A stretch of DNA of 64,000 bases, taken from assembly GCF_014023275.1 (NCBI RefSeq), contig NZ_CP054698.1, positions 4,030,001 to 4,094,000 on the forward strand, given 5' to 3'. The notes beneath the pieces are model-generated. The model had not been told where the DNA came from. It was given only the letters and a program-made list of their open reading frames with translations, and did not search any database. The first letter of the stretch is position 1. The number at the start of each line of letters is the position of its first letter. Positions 8,482 to 17,131 of the stretch are shown one piece after another. This DNA comes from Nostoc edaphicum CCNP1411. GTDB taxonomy: Bacteria > Cyanobacteriota > Cyanobacteriia > Cyanobacteriales > Nostocaceae. Position numbers and translations under genes: made by a program.

Positions 8482-9237
8482 TTAACTAATTGCACCCTTT
8501 GCTGTCAAACGATAAATAAACGCTTTCACGGCAAACTCTGGCAAAGCCAACATCCGCCGCCAACGCCAAGGTTCTTGATAAAGCCGATACAACCATTCCA
8601 AATTATTATTTCCTAACCAGGCGGGAGCACGAGTTTTAGTTCCCGACCAAATATCAAAACTGCCACCGACGCCAATCCAAATTGCTTGAGGACACAAATG
8701 GCGGTTTTCGGCAATCCATAACTCTTGACGTGGCACTCCTAAACCGACAAAAATCACTTGTGGCTGCAATTGAGTAAGAGTTTCTCGCAATTGTGCTTCT
8801 TCTTCTGGAGAATGGTAGCCTGAGTGAGTGCCTACTATATTGAGGTCTGGAATTTGCTGCTGCCAAAAATCTGCCGCATTTGTAGCTACTCCAGGCGCTG
8901 CTCCATAGAAAAATATCTTTGCTCTTGTCTGTTGTTGCCCAAGTTCTTGCAAAAGCTTTTCTGCTAACTCAATCCCCGGAAAACGCTGCACTTTTTGCCA
9001 TAGCAGCCACCGCAAATACAAAACAACCCCCGCTCCATCTGGAATAACGAGTTCAGCATTTTTAATGACCTGAGCTAATAATTGATTTCGCTCTGCCTGC
9101 ATAGTCATTTCTGCATTGAGCGTTACTACATGAGTTCCCTTGCCTGCATGCAGGCATTCTAACAACCAGCCTGGATAGTTAGCCATCACATGAACTGGTA
9201 TTCCCAACACTGAAAATGCTTGATTGCCGTTAGACAT
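8482..9237 (-). CDS. WecG/TagA/CpsF family glycosyltransferase (GT26)
   Basis: 251 residues. Typical GT26 features: VVTLNAEM near 38, PDGAGVVLYLRW (acceptor region), KIFFYGAAPGVA, QVIFVGLGVPRQELWI (about 155-170), and WIGVGGSFDIWSGTKTRAP. Members transfer N-acetylmannosamine or a related UDP-sugar to a lipid-linked acceptor in teichoic-acid, enterobacterial common antigen or exopolysaccharide synthesis. In cyanobacteria the product is probably a surface or exopolysaccharide. Acts on the cytosolic membrane face. The C-terminal basic tail RWRRMLALPEFAVKAFIYRL fits membrane contact. No other polysaccharide genes adjoin. Confidence 0.88.
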   Translation of the reverse strand: MSNGNQAFSVLGIPVHVMANYPGWLLECLHAGKGTHVVTLNAEMTMQAERNQLLAQVIKNAELVIPDGAGVVLYLRWLLWQKVQRFPGIELAEKLLQELGQQQTRAKIFFYGAAPGVATNAADFWQQQIPDLNIVGTHSGYHSPEEEAQLRETLTQLQPQVIFVGLGVPRQELWIAENRHLCPQAIWIGVGGSFDIWSGTKTRAPAWLGNNNLEWLYRLYQEPWRWRRMLALPEFAVKAFIYRLTAKGAIS

Positions 9238-9564
9238 AGCCTATTCTTGAGTAACTCTCACACCAGATTTTGCTTGAATGTTAAGTTTATCAAATTTTTT
9301 ATATTGGAACTTAGGCAGGAGGGATTCTCCATTGCCCTGCAACGATAGAAAGCATAATTAAACTAATTAGTCTTGGGCGCTTGTACTTGGACTGAATCAG
9401 TCCAAATTTATTGTTAAAGTGTAATATTCACTCAGTATAAAACGCTCAACTCACAACTCTGGTTCCGGGAACAGAAGCCCCACTATACTGCTTGCAGTTA
9501 GTGTGGGAGTATGTCACGAAACTCGACTTTATGGTTAAGGTAGTGTAACGGGCTGAAGTTGGCT
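9238..9564. other. Divergent promoter region of glycosyltransferase and NarL-type regulator
   Basis: Contains a widespread repeat-like stretch at about 9310-9345 (CAGGAGGGATTCTCC), a 19-bp palindrome at 9387-9405 and a hairpin at 9478-9507 (CACTA, ACTGC-TT-GCAGT, TAGTG with one bulge). The two last structures are the best candidates for control of the regulator gene at 9565. Confidence 0.5.
9387..9405. promoter_or_regulatory. Palindromic operator candidate TTGGACTG-AAT-CAGTCCAA
   Basis: Perfect 8-bp arms around AAT, 160 bp before the response regulator start. The symmetry fits a dimeric regulator, perhaps the gene product itself. The binder is not known to me. Confidence 0.4.
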
Positions 9565-10284
9565 ATGAGTAAAATTCGCATTGCTCTAATTGAAGATCAT
9601 GACCTAACTCGTGTAGGTATTCGCACAGCATTACAGCAAAAGGATGAAATTGAAGTTGTAGGTGAAGCTGCCAATGCTGTTGAGGGGCTAAAAATGTTAA
9701 AAATGGTACGGCCAGATATTGCCATTGTAGATATTGGTTTACCAGATAAGGATGGCATTGAATTAACACGGGAGGTAAAATCTACTACTAATGGACAGCA
9801 GCTACTAACAAAAGTGTTAATTTTGACGTTGCGGGATAACAAAGAAGCTGTGTTGGCAGCTTTTGCCGCTGGCGCAGACTCTTACTGTATGAAAGATATC
9901 AAATTTGATAATTTGCTGGAAGCAGTGCGAGTAACTTACAATGGCAACGCTTGGATCGATCCCGCGATCGCTCGGATTGTATTACAACAAGCGCAACAAA
10001 ATCCCCAAAAGTTGGAATCGGCTTTTGTCGATACTAAGACTATTGCTCCTAACCCTGATTCTTTTGAGAATTCGGAGGGAATTCAGCCTTACACCCTGAC
10101 AGAAAGGGAATTAGAAGTGTTACAGTTGATTGTCGAAGGTTGTAGTAATGCAGTAATTGCAGAAAGACTTTATATCACTGTTGGGACTGTTAAAACTCAC
10201 GTTCGCAATATTTTGAATAAACTATGTGCAGATGACCGTACCCAAGCAGCAGTCCGCGCATTGCGTTCTGGGTTAGTTGGATAA
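9565..10284 (+). CDS. NarL/FixJ-type response regulator (Rre1/Ycf29-like)
   Basis: 239 residues from ATG 9565 (a TTG two codons earlier is less likely). Receiver domain 1-120: acidic pocket ED11-12, phosphorylation Asp56 in AIVDIGLP, switch Thr near 89, Lys in MKDIKFD. A linker of about 50 residues follows, then a LuxR-type helix-turn-helix (about 172-235: LTERELEVLQLIVEG, VGTVKTHVRNIL). The start IRIALIEDHDLTRVGIRTALQ resembles Rre1, the conserved cyanobacterial and red-algal plastid (Ycf29) regulator of stress genes. That assignment is from memory. No cognate kinase lies next to it. Confidence 0.8.
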   Translation: MSKIRIALIEDHDLTRVGIRTALQQKDEIEVVGEAANAVEGLKMLKMVRPDIAIVDIGLPDKDGIELTREVKSTTNGQQLLTKVLILTLRDNKEAVLAAFAAGADSYCMKDIKFDNLLEAVRVTYNGNAWIDPAIARIVLQQAQQNPQKLESAFVDTKTIAPNPDSFENSEGIQPYTLTERELEVLQLIVEGCSNAVIAERLYITVGTVKTHVRNILNKLCADDRTQAAVRALRSGLVG

Positions 10285-10447
10285 AGTTAATTTTGCAGTG
10301 GACAATTGAGGATGATCAAGGAGAACTCACAACTTTGAGAAAGTCATATTTTCAAAGTGAATGGCTTCTCTGATTTTTTGTTACTTATCAGGTGAGATAA
10401 ATATCACACTATCTCGCCATTCAAATATGTGAAAAATAAAGTCAAAT

Positions 10448-12121
10448 ATGGCTGAGAACGGGGTGGACAAACTTAAGCTCATGGTGGTAGATGATGAGCC
10501 AGATAACTTAGATTTACTCTACCGCACTTTTAGGCGAGATTTTCAAGTATATAAAGCCAATCATGCCTTTGGTGCTATGGAAATCTTGGATCAATTTGGC
10601 GAAATGGCGGTGATTATTTCTGACCAAAGAATGCCAGAAATGAATGGCACTGAATTTTTTAGTCGCACCGTAGAACGCTTTCCAGACACGATTCGGATTT
10701 TGTTAACTGGTTTTACTGATGTCGAAGATTTGGTAGATGCGATTAACTCCGGTCAGGTATTCAAGTACATTACCAAACCCTGGAATCCGGATCGGCTGAG
10801 AGCGTTAGTTGAGCAAGCCACTGATACATATCGCCTAGTTAAGAAGCGCACCCAAGAGTTGCGTCGGGCCCTACGGCGAGAATCTTTGTTTAATGCGGTA
10901 ACAACGGCAATTCGGGAGTCTTTAGACTACGACAGTATGCTGCAAAAAATTGTGGCAACTATTGGACAAACATTTGAAGCTACCAGTTGCTTGCTAAGAC
11001 CAGTAGAGGGCGATCGCCTGATACGAGACCAGTTTTTGTACCGCGATCCTCAATCTTCTGTATCAGATTGCTTCTTCGATCCCAGTCTTTTAATTGAAAA
11101 AGTGCTGGAAACCCGTCATTATCAACTTGCTCAAGATATATATGACGGTATTCCTTGTCATCATCTAGTTGTGCCACTGAGCTATCAGCAGCATCTATTG
11201 GCTGTGCTGGCCCTCCACCAATGGGGAAGCGATCGCCCCTGGCAAGACGAAGACATCCAACTGATTGCAGGTGTTGCTGAACAAGCAGCCTTAGCTCTCT
11301 CTCAAGCAAAACTCTACCAGCGCCTCCAAGAAAAGCAACAGCAGATTCACAATGAGTTGGAGGTGGCTCGTCAAATTCAATACAACTTGCTACGCCAAAG
11401 TTTACCTGACATCAAAGGTGTAAAAGTACAAGCTTGCTGCTATCCCGCGCGGGAAGTAGGAGGCGATTTCTTTGAAGTGTTTGTCCATCCCAAAGGCGAC
11501 TTATGGTTAGCAGTGGGTGATGTTTCTGGCAAGGGCGTCCCAGCTGCTTTATTCATGGCTAGTATTATTTCAGTGTTGCGCCGAGAATTATCTCAAGAAA
11601 CGCCAGCCGAGCCGAATGTGGTCATGCAGAACCTCAACCACGCTCTGAGTGAAGATTTAATTAGCAACAATTATTTCATCACCCTTGTGTTAGCCTGTTA
11701 TACCCCTAGCACTAAGGAACTCGTCTACACTAATGCCGGTCATATCTATCCACTATTATGGTCACGCCAAGACGTTTTAGCTGACAATCCTAATTACCTC
11801 AAAGTCCGCAGCGTTCCTTTGGGAATCTTGCCCAAGTGGCAGGCACAATCTGGTCGTTTGGTTCTCGCTGCTGGAGACACATTGTTACTAGCCAGTGATG
11901 GAATTACAGAGGCAATGATATCAAATGATTGTGATTTAACAGTAAAAAACGGGTCTGGTGTTGAGGTCGTTAACCGTTCTATGCTGAACCAAGATGGTCT
12001 TTGGCAACTTTTACAACAGGAGCAACAACCACTTTCTCTTAACCATTTGCTAGCTCGCATCCAGGCAGATAATCACATTCAAGAAGACGATCAAACTATA
12101 CTTTCGCTGGAGATTTTGTAA
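10448..12121 (+). CDS. Response regulator-GAF-PP2C (SpoIIE/RsbU) phosphatase
   Basis: 557 residues in three parts. Receiver 9-125 has DDE at 15-17, phospho-Asp59 in IISDQRMP, and Lys in KYITKPW, the RpfG/HupR-like variant. A GAF-like domain covers about 145-300 (ESLDYDSMLQKIVATIGQTFEATSCLL). The PP2C phosphatase 320-557 has REVGGDFFEV and VGDVSGKGVPAALFMA for metal binding, then NAGHIYPLLW and LLLASDGITEA. A coiled region QRLQEKQQQIHNELEVARQIQ links GAF to PP2C. Such enzymes dephosphorylate anti-anti-sigma proteins. It is translationally coupled to the RsbW-like kinase gene three bases downstream, forming a partner-switch module controlled by phosphorylation and a GAF ligand. Confidence 0.88.
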   Translation: MAENGVDKLKLMVVDDEPDNLDLLYRTFRRDFQVYKANHAFGAMEILDQFGEMAVIISDQRMPEMNGTEFFSRTVERFPDTIRILLTGFTDVEDLVDAINSGQVFKYITKPWNPDRLRALVEQATDTYRLVKKRTQELRRALRRESLFNAVTTAIRESLDYDSMLQKIVATIGQTFEATSCLLRPVEGDRLIRDQFLYRDPQSSVSDCFFDPSLLIEKVLETRHYQLAQDIYDGIPCHHLVVPLSYQQHLLAVLALHQWGSDRPWQDEDIQLIAGVAEQAALALSQAKLYQRLQEKQQQIHNELEVARQIQYNLLRQSLPDIKGVKVQACCYPAREVGGDFFEVFVHPKGDLWLAVGDVSGKGVPAALFMASIISVLRRELSQETPAEPNVVMQNLNHALSEDLISNNYFITLVLACYTPSTKELVYTNAGHIYPLLWSRQDVLADNPNYLKVRSVPLGILPKWQAQSGRLVLAAGDTLLLASDGITEAMISNDCDLTVKNGSGVEVVNRSMLNQDGLWQLLQQEQQPLSLNHLLARIQADNHIQEDDQTILSLEIL

Positions 12122-12124
12122 GTC

Positions 12125-12550
12125 ATGAAAAGTGAGCTTCATGTACCGAGTGACTTGAGTTTTCTGAATATTGTCGAAAACTGGTTGCTGGGATGTTTGA
12201 AAATTCAGCTAGGAGAATCTGTGGATTGGTCGCGGCAATCAAGTCGTTTAAGACTAGCTTTAGTAGAAGCCTACTCAAATGCAGTGCGTCATGCCCACAA
12301 AGACAAACCAAATTTACCGATTTTACTGCGTTTGGAAGTGAAAGACCGGGATCTTGCCTTAGAAGTTTGGGACTACGGCGAAGGCTTTGATATGTCTAAC
12401 TACTACGCTCCAAACCCATTGGAAAAACAAGAAGGTGGTTATGGTTGGCTGATTATGAATCGTCTCATGGATAAAGTAGATTACCAGTTGCAAGTTGATG
12501 GCGCTAACTGTCTAAAGTTACAAGCTACTTTACCCGAATTAGTCCAATAG
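12125..12550 (+). CDS. RsbW-like anti-sigma factor / serine kinase
   Basis: 141 residues with the Bergerat ATPase fold of anti-sigma kinases: N-box ALVEAYSNAVRHAH (about 39-52), G1 DYGEGFD (82-88) and G2 GGYGWLIMNRLMD (107-119). It begins 3 bp after the PP2C stop (TAAGTCATG), so translation is probably coupled. In known systems such a kinase binds a sigma factor and phosphorylates an anti-anti-sigma protein, while the partner phosphatase reverses it. No anti-anti-sigma (STAS) gene or sigma factor adjoins, so those partners must lie elsewhere. Cytoplasmic. Confidence 0.85.
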   Translation: MKSELHVPSDLSFLNIVENWLLGCLKIQLGESVDWSRQSSRLRLALVEAYSNAVRHAHKDKPNLPILLRLEVKDRDLALEVWDYGEGFDMSNYYAPNPLEKQEGGYGWLIMNRLMDKVDYQLQVDGANCLKLQATLPELVQ

Positions 12551-12594
12551 AAAAAAGTGACTATTTTGCAGGTAATGTGATTTATACTTATTTG

Positions 12595-13026
12595 CTATTT
12601 TTCACGACGTAAAGAAAGTAACTCTTGGGGAGAAGCTAAAAGTTTGATTCTAGTATAGAAAATTTGCCGTTGTTGGTTGAGGATAAATAACCACAAAACA
12701 TTCACACTACACCATGAAGTTTGGGCTTTGCCTGTTATCTGGATTTGAATATCACCGTTTTCTAAAGTCTCAGCTATTCCTGTGTTGGGGTAAGCTTTGA
12801 TATTTTGGCCTTCTTGTTTTAAGTAGGCTGCGATCGCAGCTGTTCCCACAATATCAGATTCAAATGGTGGGCGCATCACACCATCTAACGCAAATAAGGC
12901 AGCAGTTGCCTCAAATTTTCCTGCATTTAAGGTTTCAAAATAACTCAGTATGCTTGTTTCTGTAATTCCATCTATCTGGAATTCTTCTTTCAACTGGGTT
13001 AGGGATATCAATTCACGAGAGGTCAT
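12595..13026 (-). CDS. C-terminal-domain homologue of orange carotenoid protein (CTDH)
   Basis: 143 residues, NTF2-like fold. It aligns by eye with the C-terminal domain of orange carotenoid protein (OCP): ILSYFETLNAGKFEATAALF, MRPPFESDIVGTAAI, QITGKAQTSW, NVLWLFILN and IKLLASPQELL. The two carotenoid keto-group ligands of OCP (Tyr201, Trp288) correspond to Tyr29 and Trp112. Cys106 lies where CTDH proteins carry the cysteine implicated in dimer control. CTDHs are soluble carotenoid carriers that extract or deliver pigment, for example to helical carotenoid proteins, and quench singlet oxygen. An HCP gene lies 2.6 kb away at 15603, supporting the role. Confidence 0.88.
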   Translation of the reverse strand: MTSRELISLTQLKEEFQIDGITETSILSYFETLNAGKFEATAALFALDGVMRPPFESDIVGTAAIAAYLKQEGQNIKAYPNTGIAETLENGDIQIQITGKAQTSWCSVNVLWLFILNQQRQIFYTRIKLLASPQELLSLRREK

Positions 13027-13138
13027 AGGAATTACCTGTATTATGCTATCTGAATATTAATTTCAGTACAAAAATATGTAAAAAGAAAGCCGCTGTTGAG
13101 ATAGATTGCTACATATTGGTAAATCTTCCTCACGATGG

Positions 13139-13169
13139 AAGTTTTGAGCTGCTACGCAGCTTAAAACTT
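13139..13169. repeat. Hairpin upstream of the QueG-HAD gene
   Basis: Arms 13139-13152 and 13156-13169 (AAGTTTTGAGCTGC with one G-T pair), loop TAC. It lies in the spacer between CTDH and QueG-HAD, about 100 bp before the QueG start. Could be a leader structure or a repeat; no T-run follows. Confidence 0.5.
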
Positions 13170-13264
13170 GTGCATGTAAGAGATTTAATAAATCTTAATT
13201 AAAGTTACAAACTACGTAATGTAAAATTGTAGCGCCTTTAGTTAGGCAAAATCCAAATAAAAAA

Positions 13265-14848
13265 ATGAATCAGTATTCCATAACAAGCAGCAGTGTAGTC
13301 AAAGAAAAAGCCAGCGAGTTGGGCTTTCACAAAGTTGGAATTGCTGCCGCAGATGGGGTAGATGCCACAGAAGCGCAGAGGTTGCAAGCATGGATTGAAC
13401 TGGGTTATCACGCGGATATGGAATGGATGGCTAACCCGAAACGTCAGGATATCCGCTTAGTGATGCCAGAAGTGCGATCGCTAGTATGTGTGGCGCTGAA
13501 TTATTACACACCACATCAACGTCCCGACGGCGAGGAATACGCCAAAATTTCCCGTTATGGCTGGGGAAGGGATTATCACAAGGTGATGCATAAAAAACTC
13601 AAACAGCTAGCTACATGGTTAGAATCACTTGATACAGGTGTGATAGCTCGTTATTATGCAGACACTGGCCCGGTGCAAGATAAAATATTGGCTCAACTTG
13701 CTGGAATTGGTTGGATTGCCAAGAATGGTAATGTGATTACAAGGGAATATGGCTCTTGGGTATTTTTGGGAGAAGTGTTGACCAATTTAGAATTAGAGAG
13801 CGATCACCCGCATACAGAACACTGCGGTAGCTGTACTCGTTGTCTTCAGGCTTGTCCCACAGGTGCAATTACTCAGCCTTTTGTCGTGGATGCTAATCGC
13901 TGCATTGCTTATCATACCATTGAAAATCGGGCAGAGGAATTGCCAAAGACAGTCACACCTCATTTGCAAGGCTGGGTTGCTGGTTGCGATATTTGCCAAG
14001 ATGTTTGTCCTTGGAATCAACGTTTTGCCAACACAACTGATATTGCAGAGTTTCAGCCTTATCCTGGGAATATTGCTCCCCACCTGCTAGAATTAGCCCA
14101 AATCTCAGATCAGGAGTGGGATAAACGATTTCCAGCATCTGCCCTGCGGCGGATTAAGCCAGAAATGTTACGACGCAACGCCCTAGCTAATCTTGACGCA
14201 TCCAGGCAAAGAATGACCCCGAAAGTAATTATTTTTGATTTTGATGGCACAATTGCTGATACAGTAGACGCCCTTGTAAGCATTGCTAATCGTCTAGCTG
14301 TAGACTTTGGTTATAGACAAATAAGCCCAGAGCAATTAGCCCTCCTCAAGAACTTAACATCTAGGGAGATCATTAAGTATTCAGGAGTTTCTCTATTTAA
14401 AATACCTTTTCTAGTTAAAAAAGTTAAAGGAGAATTAAAAAACAAAATCCCAGAATTAAAGCCAATTCCGGGGATTAAAGAAGCATTAATAGAACTCCAA
14501 AATCATGGATATAAACTTGGTATTATTACTTCTAATTCTAAAGAAAATGTTACACAATTTCTGACAATTAATGATTTAAATCACCTATTTGATTTCATAT
14601 ATTCAGGAATTACAATTTTTGGTAAAACAACGATAATTAATAATGTATTGAGGCAAAAGCAACTCAAACCTCAAGAAGTGATTTATGTCGGAGATGAAAC
14701 CAGAGATATAGAAGCATCAAAAAAAGCGAATATTCAAGTGATTGCAGTTACTTGGGGCTTTAACTCACCGGAAGCACTCGCCAAGCAAAATCCAGATTAT
14801 TTAATTCAGCTACCTAGCGAACTACTAGAAGTGATGAATGGTCGTTAA
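13265..14848 (+). CDS. queG: Epoxyqueuosine reductase QueG fused to a HAD phosphatase domain
   Basis: 527 residues in one frame. Residues 1-315 are QueG, the cobalamin-dependent iron-sulfur enzyme that makes queuosine from epoxyqueuosine in tRNA. Visible are catalytic Asp133 in YYADTGPVQDK and two [4Fe-4S] sets: C187-x2-C190-x2-C193-x3-C197 and C241-x2-C244-x3-C248 with C213. QueG ends at about LRRNALANLDASRQR. Residues 317-527 are a complete HAD hydrolase of the Gph/PGP type: motif I DFDGT (D325, D327), ITSN, Lys in IFGKTT and YVGDETRDI. Met317 (ATG at 14213) may be the old start of a separate HAD gene. The C-terminal part is more A+T-rich than the QueG part. Confidence 0.85.
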   Translation: MNQYSITSSSVVKEKASELGFHKVGIAAADGVDATEAQRLQAWIELGYHADMEWMANPKRQDIRLVMPEVRSLVCVALNYYTPHQRPDGEEYAKISRYGWGRDYHKVMHKKLKQLATWLESLDTGVIARYYADTGPVQDKILAQLAGIGWIAKNGNVITREYGSWVFLGEVLTNLELESDHPHTEHCGSCTRCLQACPTGAITQPFVVDANRCIAYHTIENRAEELPKTVTPHLQGWVAGCDICQDVCPWNQRFANTTDIAEFQPYPGNIAPHLLELAQISDQEWDKRFPASALRRIKPEMLRRNALANLDASRQRMTPKVIIFDFDGTIADTVDALVSIANRLAVDFGYRQISPEQLALLKNLTSREIIKYSGVSLFKIPFLVKKVKGELKNKIPELKPIPGIKEALIELQNHGYKLGIITSNSKENVTQFLTINDLNHLFDFIYSGITIFGKTTIINNVLRQKQLKPQEVIYVGDETRDIEASKKANIQVIAVTWGFNSPEALAKQNPDYLIQLPSELLEVMNGR

Positions 14849-15003
14849 TTAATAAATAGTCAAAAGTCTATCAGAAAAATCTCAACTGTTGACAAATGGC
14901 TAAAACAGTCGAGTGGGCAATGTCTGTCAATGACGAAAACTTCAATTTTATTTAATATTTGTGACATTGCCCATCCTACAAAATAGCAAGATATTAGGAA
15001 AAC

Positions 15004-15378
15004 TTAATTTTTCCGTTCACCCTTTTCTAAAGCTTGTTTTACTAAATCATCACTGACATTAGTTACACCCTCAGTTTTAGAATTCCCAACTTCTTTTGCT
15101 AACTCTGCATAATCGTTAGGATTACCAGTTGACTGCGCTTCAGTTTTTGTCTCTTGTGGCTTAGAGGTTTTATATTTAGGTGCTGTGGCTGCTTCGGCTG
15201 CTGCTCCACCTTTAGCTGTGCGATCAACTTCACTTACGCTGAATTGTTGAGCAGCTGCATAATCCGCATCAAAATCTACTGTTGGTGCTTTTTCTTCACC
15301 ACTAGCTATGCTTTCAGCAGCTAATTCTGAGTCATGGGTGGTAGATTCATTTAAATTGGGCTTTATTTCATCAGGCAT
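15004..15378 (-). CDS. Hypothetical hydrophilic, probably disordered protein
   Basis: 124 residues from the ATG at 15378, which has AAGG eight bases upstream; the frame extends further but without a ribosome site. The sequence is rich in Glu, Ala, Ser, Thr and Lys, with no hydrophobic core, signal or recognised motif. The only ordered-looking parts are VDFDADYAAAQQFSVSEVDR and the end SDDLVKQALEKGERK. I do not recognise the family. It is divergent from the HCP gene (225 bp apart), so the two may share control, but nothing in the sequence proves it. Confidence 0.55.
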   Translation of the reverse strand: MPDEIKPNLNESTTHDSELAAESIASGEEKAPTVDFDADYAAAQQFSVSEVDRTAKGGAAAEAATAPKYKTSKPQETKTEAQSTGNPNDYAELAKEVGNSKTEGVTNVSDDLVKQALEKGERKN

Positions 15379-15602
15379 AATTAAAACCTTAAGGTAAATG
15401 TTTAATTGCTTACTTGAGTAATCATAGCAAAGCAATTCGCTGCTTTATTGCTTCCTTGAGAGAGATTTTTACCTCTATTAAAAGGTAGATTAAAGTAGCA
15501 ATTTCCAATTAATTTAACTATTTCTATTGGTACTAGAATCTGCTTCTCAAACTCTGGTAACACTTAGTGTGGCGTGTTAAATAATGTTGGAGACAAATAA
15601 TA

Positions 15603-16133
15603 ATGACTGCAAGTTACGACAAAACTATTTCTCAAGCTCAGAGCAATGAAACTCAAAATTTGGTAGATGCCTTTAACGCCTTAGATACCGATGCCAAATT
15701 AGCTTGGTTCTATTTTGTTTATGAAAAAATGGGTGATTCCATCACGCCAGCTGCTCCTGCTGCGGCCGAACCAGAGTTAGCACCACTTCTGCTAGGAGAT
15801 TATTTTGAATTATCCGATGAGCAGCAACTAGATATTATGCGGGATATTGTTAACTGCAAAGACACAGAATATTCTCGTGCATACGGGGCGATCAAAGAAA
15901 ACAACCAGCTGTTAGTTTGGTATGCTTGGGCGGTAGCTATGGGGGATACGGTGGTGGACTTACCAGCTAGCTACCAATCAAGTAAGGCAATAAATGATCT
16001 GGTTTCCCAAATTGAAGGACTAGATTTTGAGGAGCAAATCTCGGTGTTTCGGACAATAGCTGGTGAATTGGGTTACACCGATGTCAAGCCGATCGAAACG
16101 CAAGCAGAAACTGGCAAAACGTCAAGTTTGTAA
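15603..16133 (+). CDS. Helical carotenoid protein (HCP), OCP N-terminal-domain paralogue
   Basis: 176 residues, all-helical, matching the N-terminal carotenoid-binding domain of orange carotenoid protein without the C-terminal domain. Conserved are LDTDAKLAWFYFVYEKMG (about 27-44), ITPAAPAAAE, and LLVWYAWAVAMG, where Trp106 corresponds to OCP Trp110. IEGLDFEEQISVFRTIAGELGY ends the domain. HCPs bind a keto-carotenoid and, depending on clade, quench singlet oxygen or dissipate phycobilisome energy. The clade cannot be set by eye. The ATG is preceded by GGAG with seven-base spacing. A CTDH gene (12595) lies on the opposite strand with two genes between. Confidence 0.88.
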   Translation: MTASYDKTISQAQSNETQNLVDAFNALDTDAKLAWFYFVYEKMGDSITPAAPAAAEPELAPLLLGDYFELSDEQQLDIMRDIVNCKDTEYSRAYGAIKENNQLLVWYAWAVAMGDTVVDLPASYQSSKAINDLVSQIEGLDFEEQISVFRTIAGELGYTDVKPIETQAETGKTSSL

Positions 16134-16209
16134 TCAGCCTTGGCGAATATAATTCGCTACTACACAGGCTAAGTCCACCTATGTGGACTAGCAGAAAATC
16201 GAGTTTTAT

Positions 16210-16256
16210 AACCCGCGTAGGCGGGTTTTGTATGTGTAGCCGCGACTTCTAGTCGC
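16210..16256. repeat. Palindromic repeat element (copy 2, uninterrupted)
   Basis: Two hairpins: AACCCGC-GTAG-GCGGGTT (16210-16227) and GCGACT-TCT-AGTCGC (16242-16256), joined by TGTGTAGCC. Same element as 4325-4425 but without the insert. Sits between the convergent HCP and ABC ATPase genes and probably helps end both transcripts. Confidence 0.65.
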
Positions 16257-16300
16257 AGAGGCAAGTAATAATTTAGACTTTTCAAACAACCTCTAAGAAC

Positions 16301-17065
16301 CTACGAGACAGCCAACTGACTTAAATCTGCTGGAGTGAGGTTGGAGTGTACGACTTCACCATCACGGAACCAAACGATGCGCTGGGTTTGACGAGCAACT
16401 TCTGGTTCATGTGTCACCATGACAACGGTGATCCCACTGCTATTTAGTTCGCCAAAAATATCTAAGACTTCTTGGGTTGTGCGCGAATCAAGTGCGCCTG
16501 TGGGTTCATCGGCTAGGAGTACTACGGGACGATTGACAATGGCTCGGGCGATCGCTACTCTTTGTTGTTGTCCACCAGATAGTTGAGTTGGTTTGTTGTT
16601 GAGGCGATTTGCTAAACCGACTCGCGTCAGTGCAACTGTAGCGCGATCGCTTCTTTCTTTTGGACTCACGCTAGCATACACCATTGGCAGCATCACATTT
16701 TCTAATGCTGTTAGTTGGGGTAATAGATGGAATTGTTGGAAGACAAACCCCAGTTTTTTATTGCGGATGTGTGCTAGGGAGCGATCGTCCATTTGCGCCA
16801 CATCAATATTATCTAAGTAATAATGTCCGCCTGTGGGTCTGTCTAGACAACCGATAATATTCATGGCTGTGGATTTCCCAGAACCAGAAGGGCCCATAAT
16901 TGAACAATATTCGCCCTCGTGGATAGTCAAATTCACATCGTTGAGTGCTTTGACTTCAGTTTCGCCACTGCCATATATTTTAAAGATATTCTCCAAACGG
17001 ATAATTGTTGGTTTAGGGATAGGATTGGGAACCGCAGAATCGGTAATTGAAATAGTGTTTGCCAT
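16301..17065 (-). CDS. MacB/LolD/DevA-type ABC ATPase, no permease nearby
   Basis: 254 residues: Walker [11 protein letters not shown]-loop FQQFHL, signature LSGGQQQR, Walker [15 protein letters not shown]-loop [14 protein letters not shown] and [10 protein letters not shown] place it in the MacB/DevA subgroup, which powers MacB-like permeases working with a membrane-fusion protein and TolC. No permease or fusion protein lies beside it, so it is an orphan or serves a unit elsewhere. It is clearly paralogous to the ATPase at 38950. The N-terminal 20 residues are extra. Confidence 0.85.
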   Translation of the reverse strand: MANTISITDSAVPNPIPKPTIIRLENIFKIYGSGETEVKALNDVNLTIHEGEYCSIMGPSGSGKSTAMNIIGCLDRPTGGHYYLDNIDVAQMDDRSLAHIRNKKLGFVFQQFHLLPQLTALENVMLPMVYASVSPKERSDRATVALTRVGLANRLNNKPTQLSGGQQQRVAIARAIVNRPVVLLADEPTGALDSRTTQEVLDIFGELNSSGITVVMVTHEPEVARQTQRIVWFRDGEVVHSNLTPADLSQLAVS

Positions 17066-17131
17066 AATAAGGATTTAGTTATTAGTTGCTAAAGACGCGA
17101 TTATAGCGCTTCTCGTTTTGAATACCAGTCT

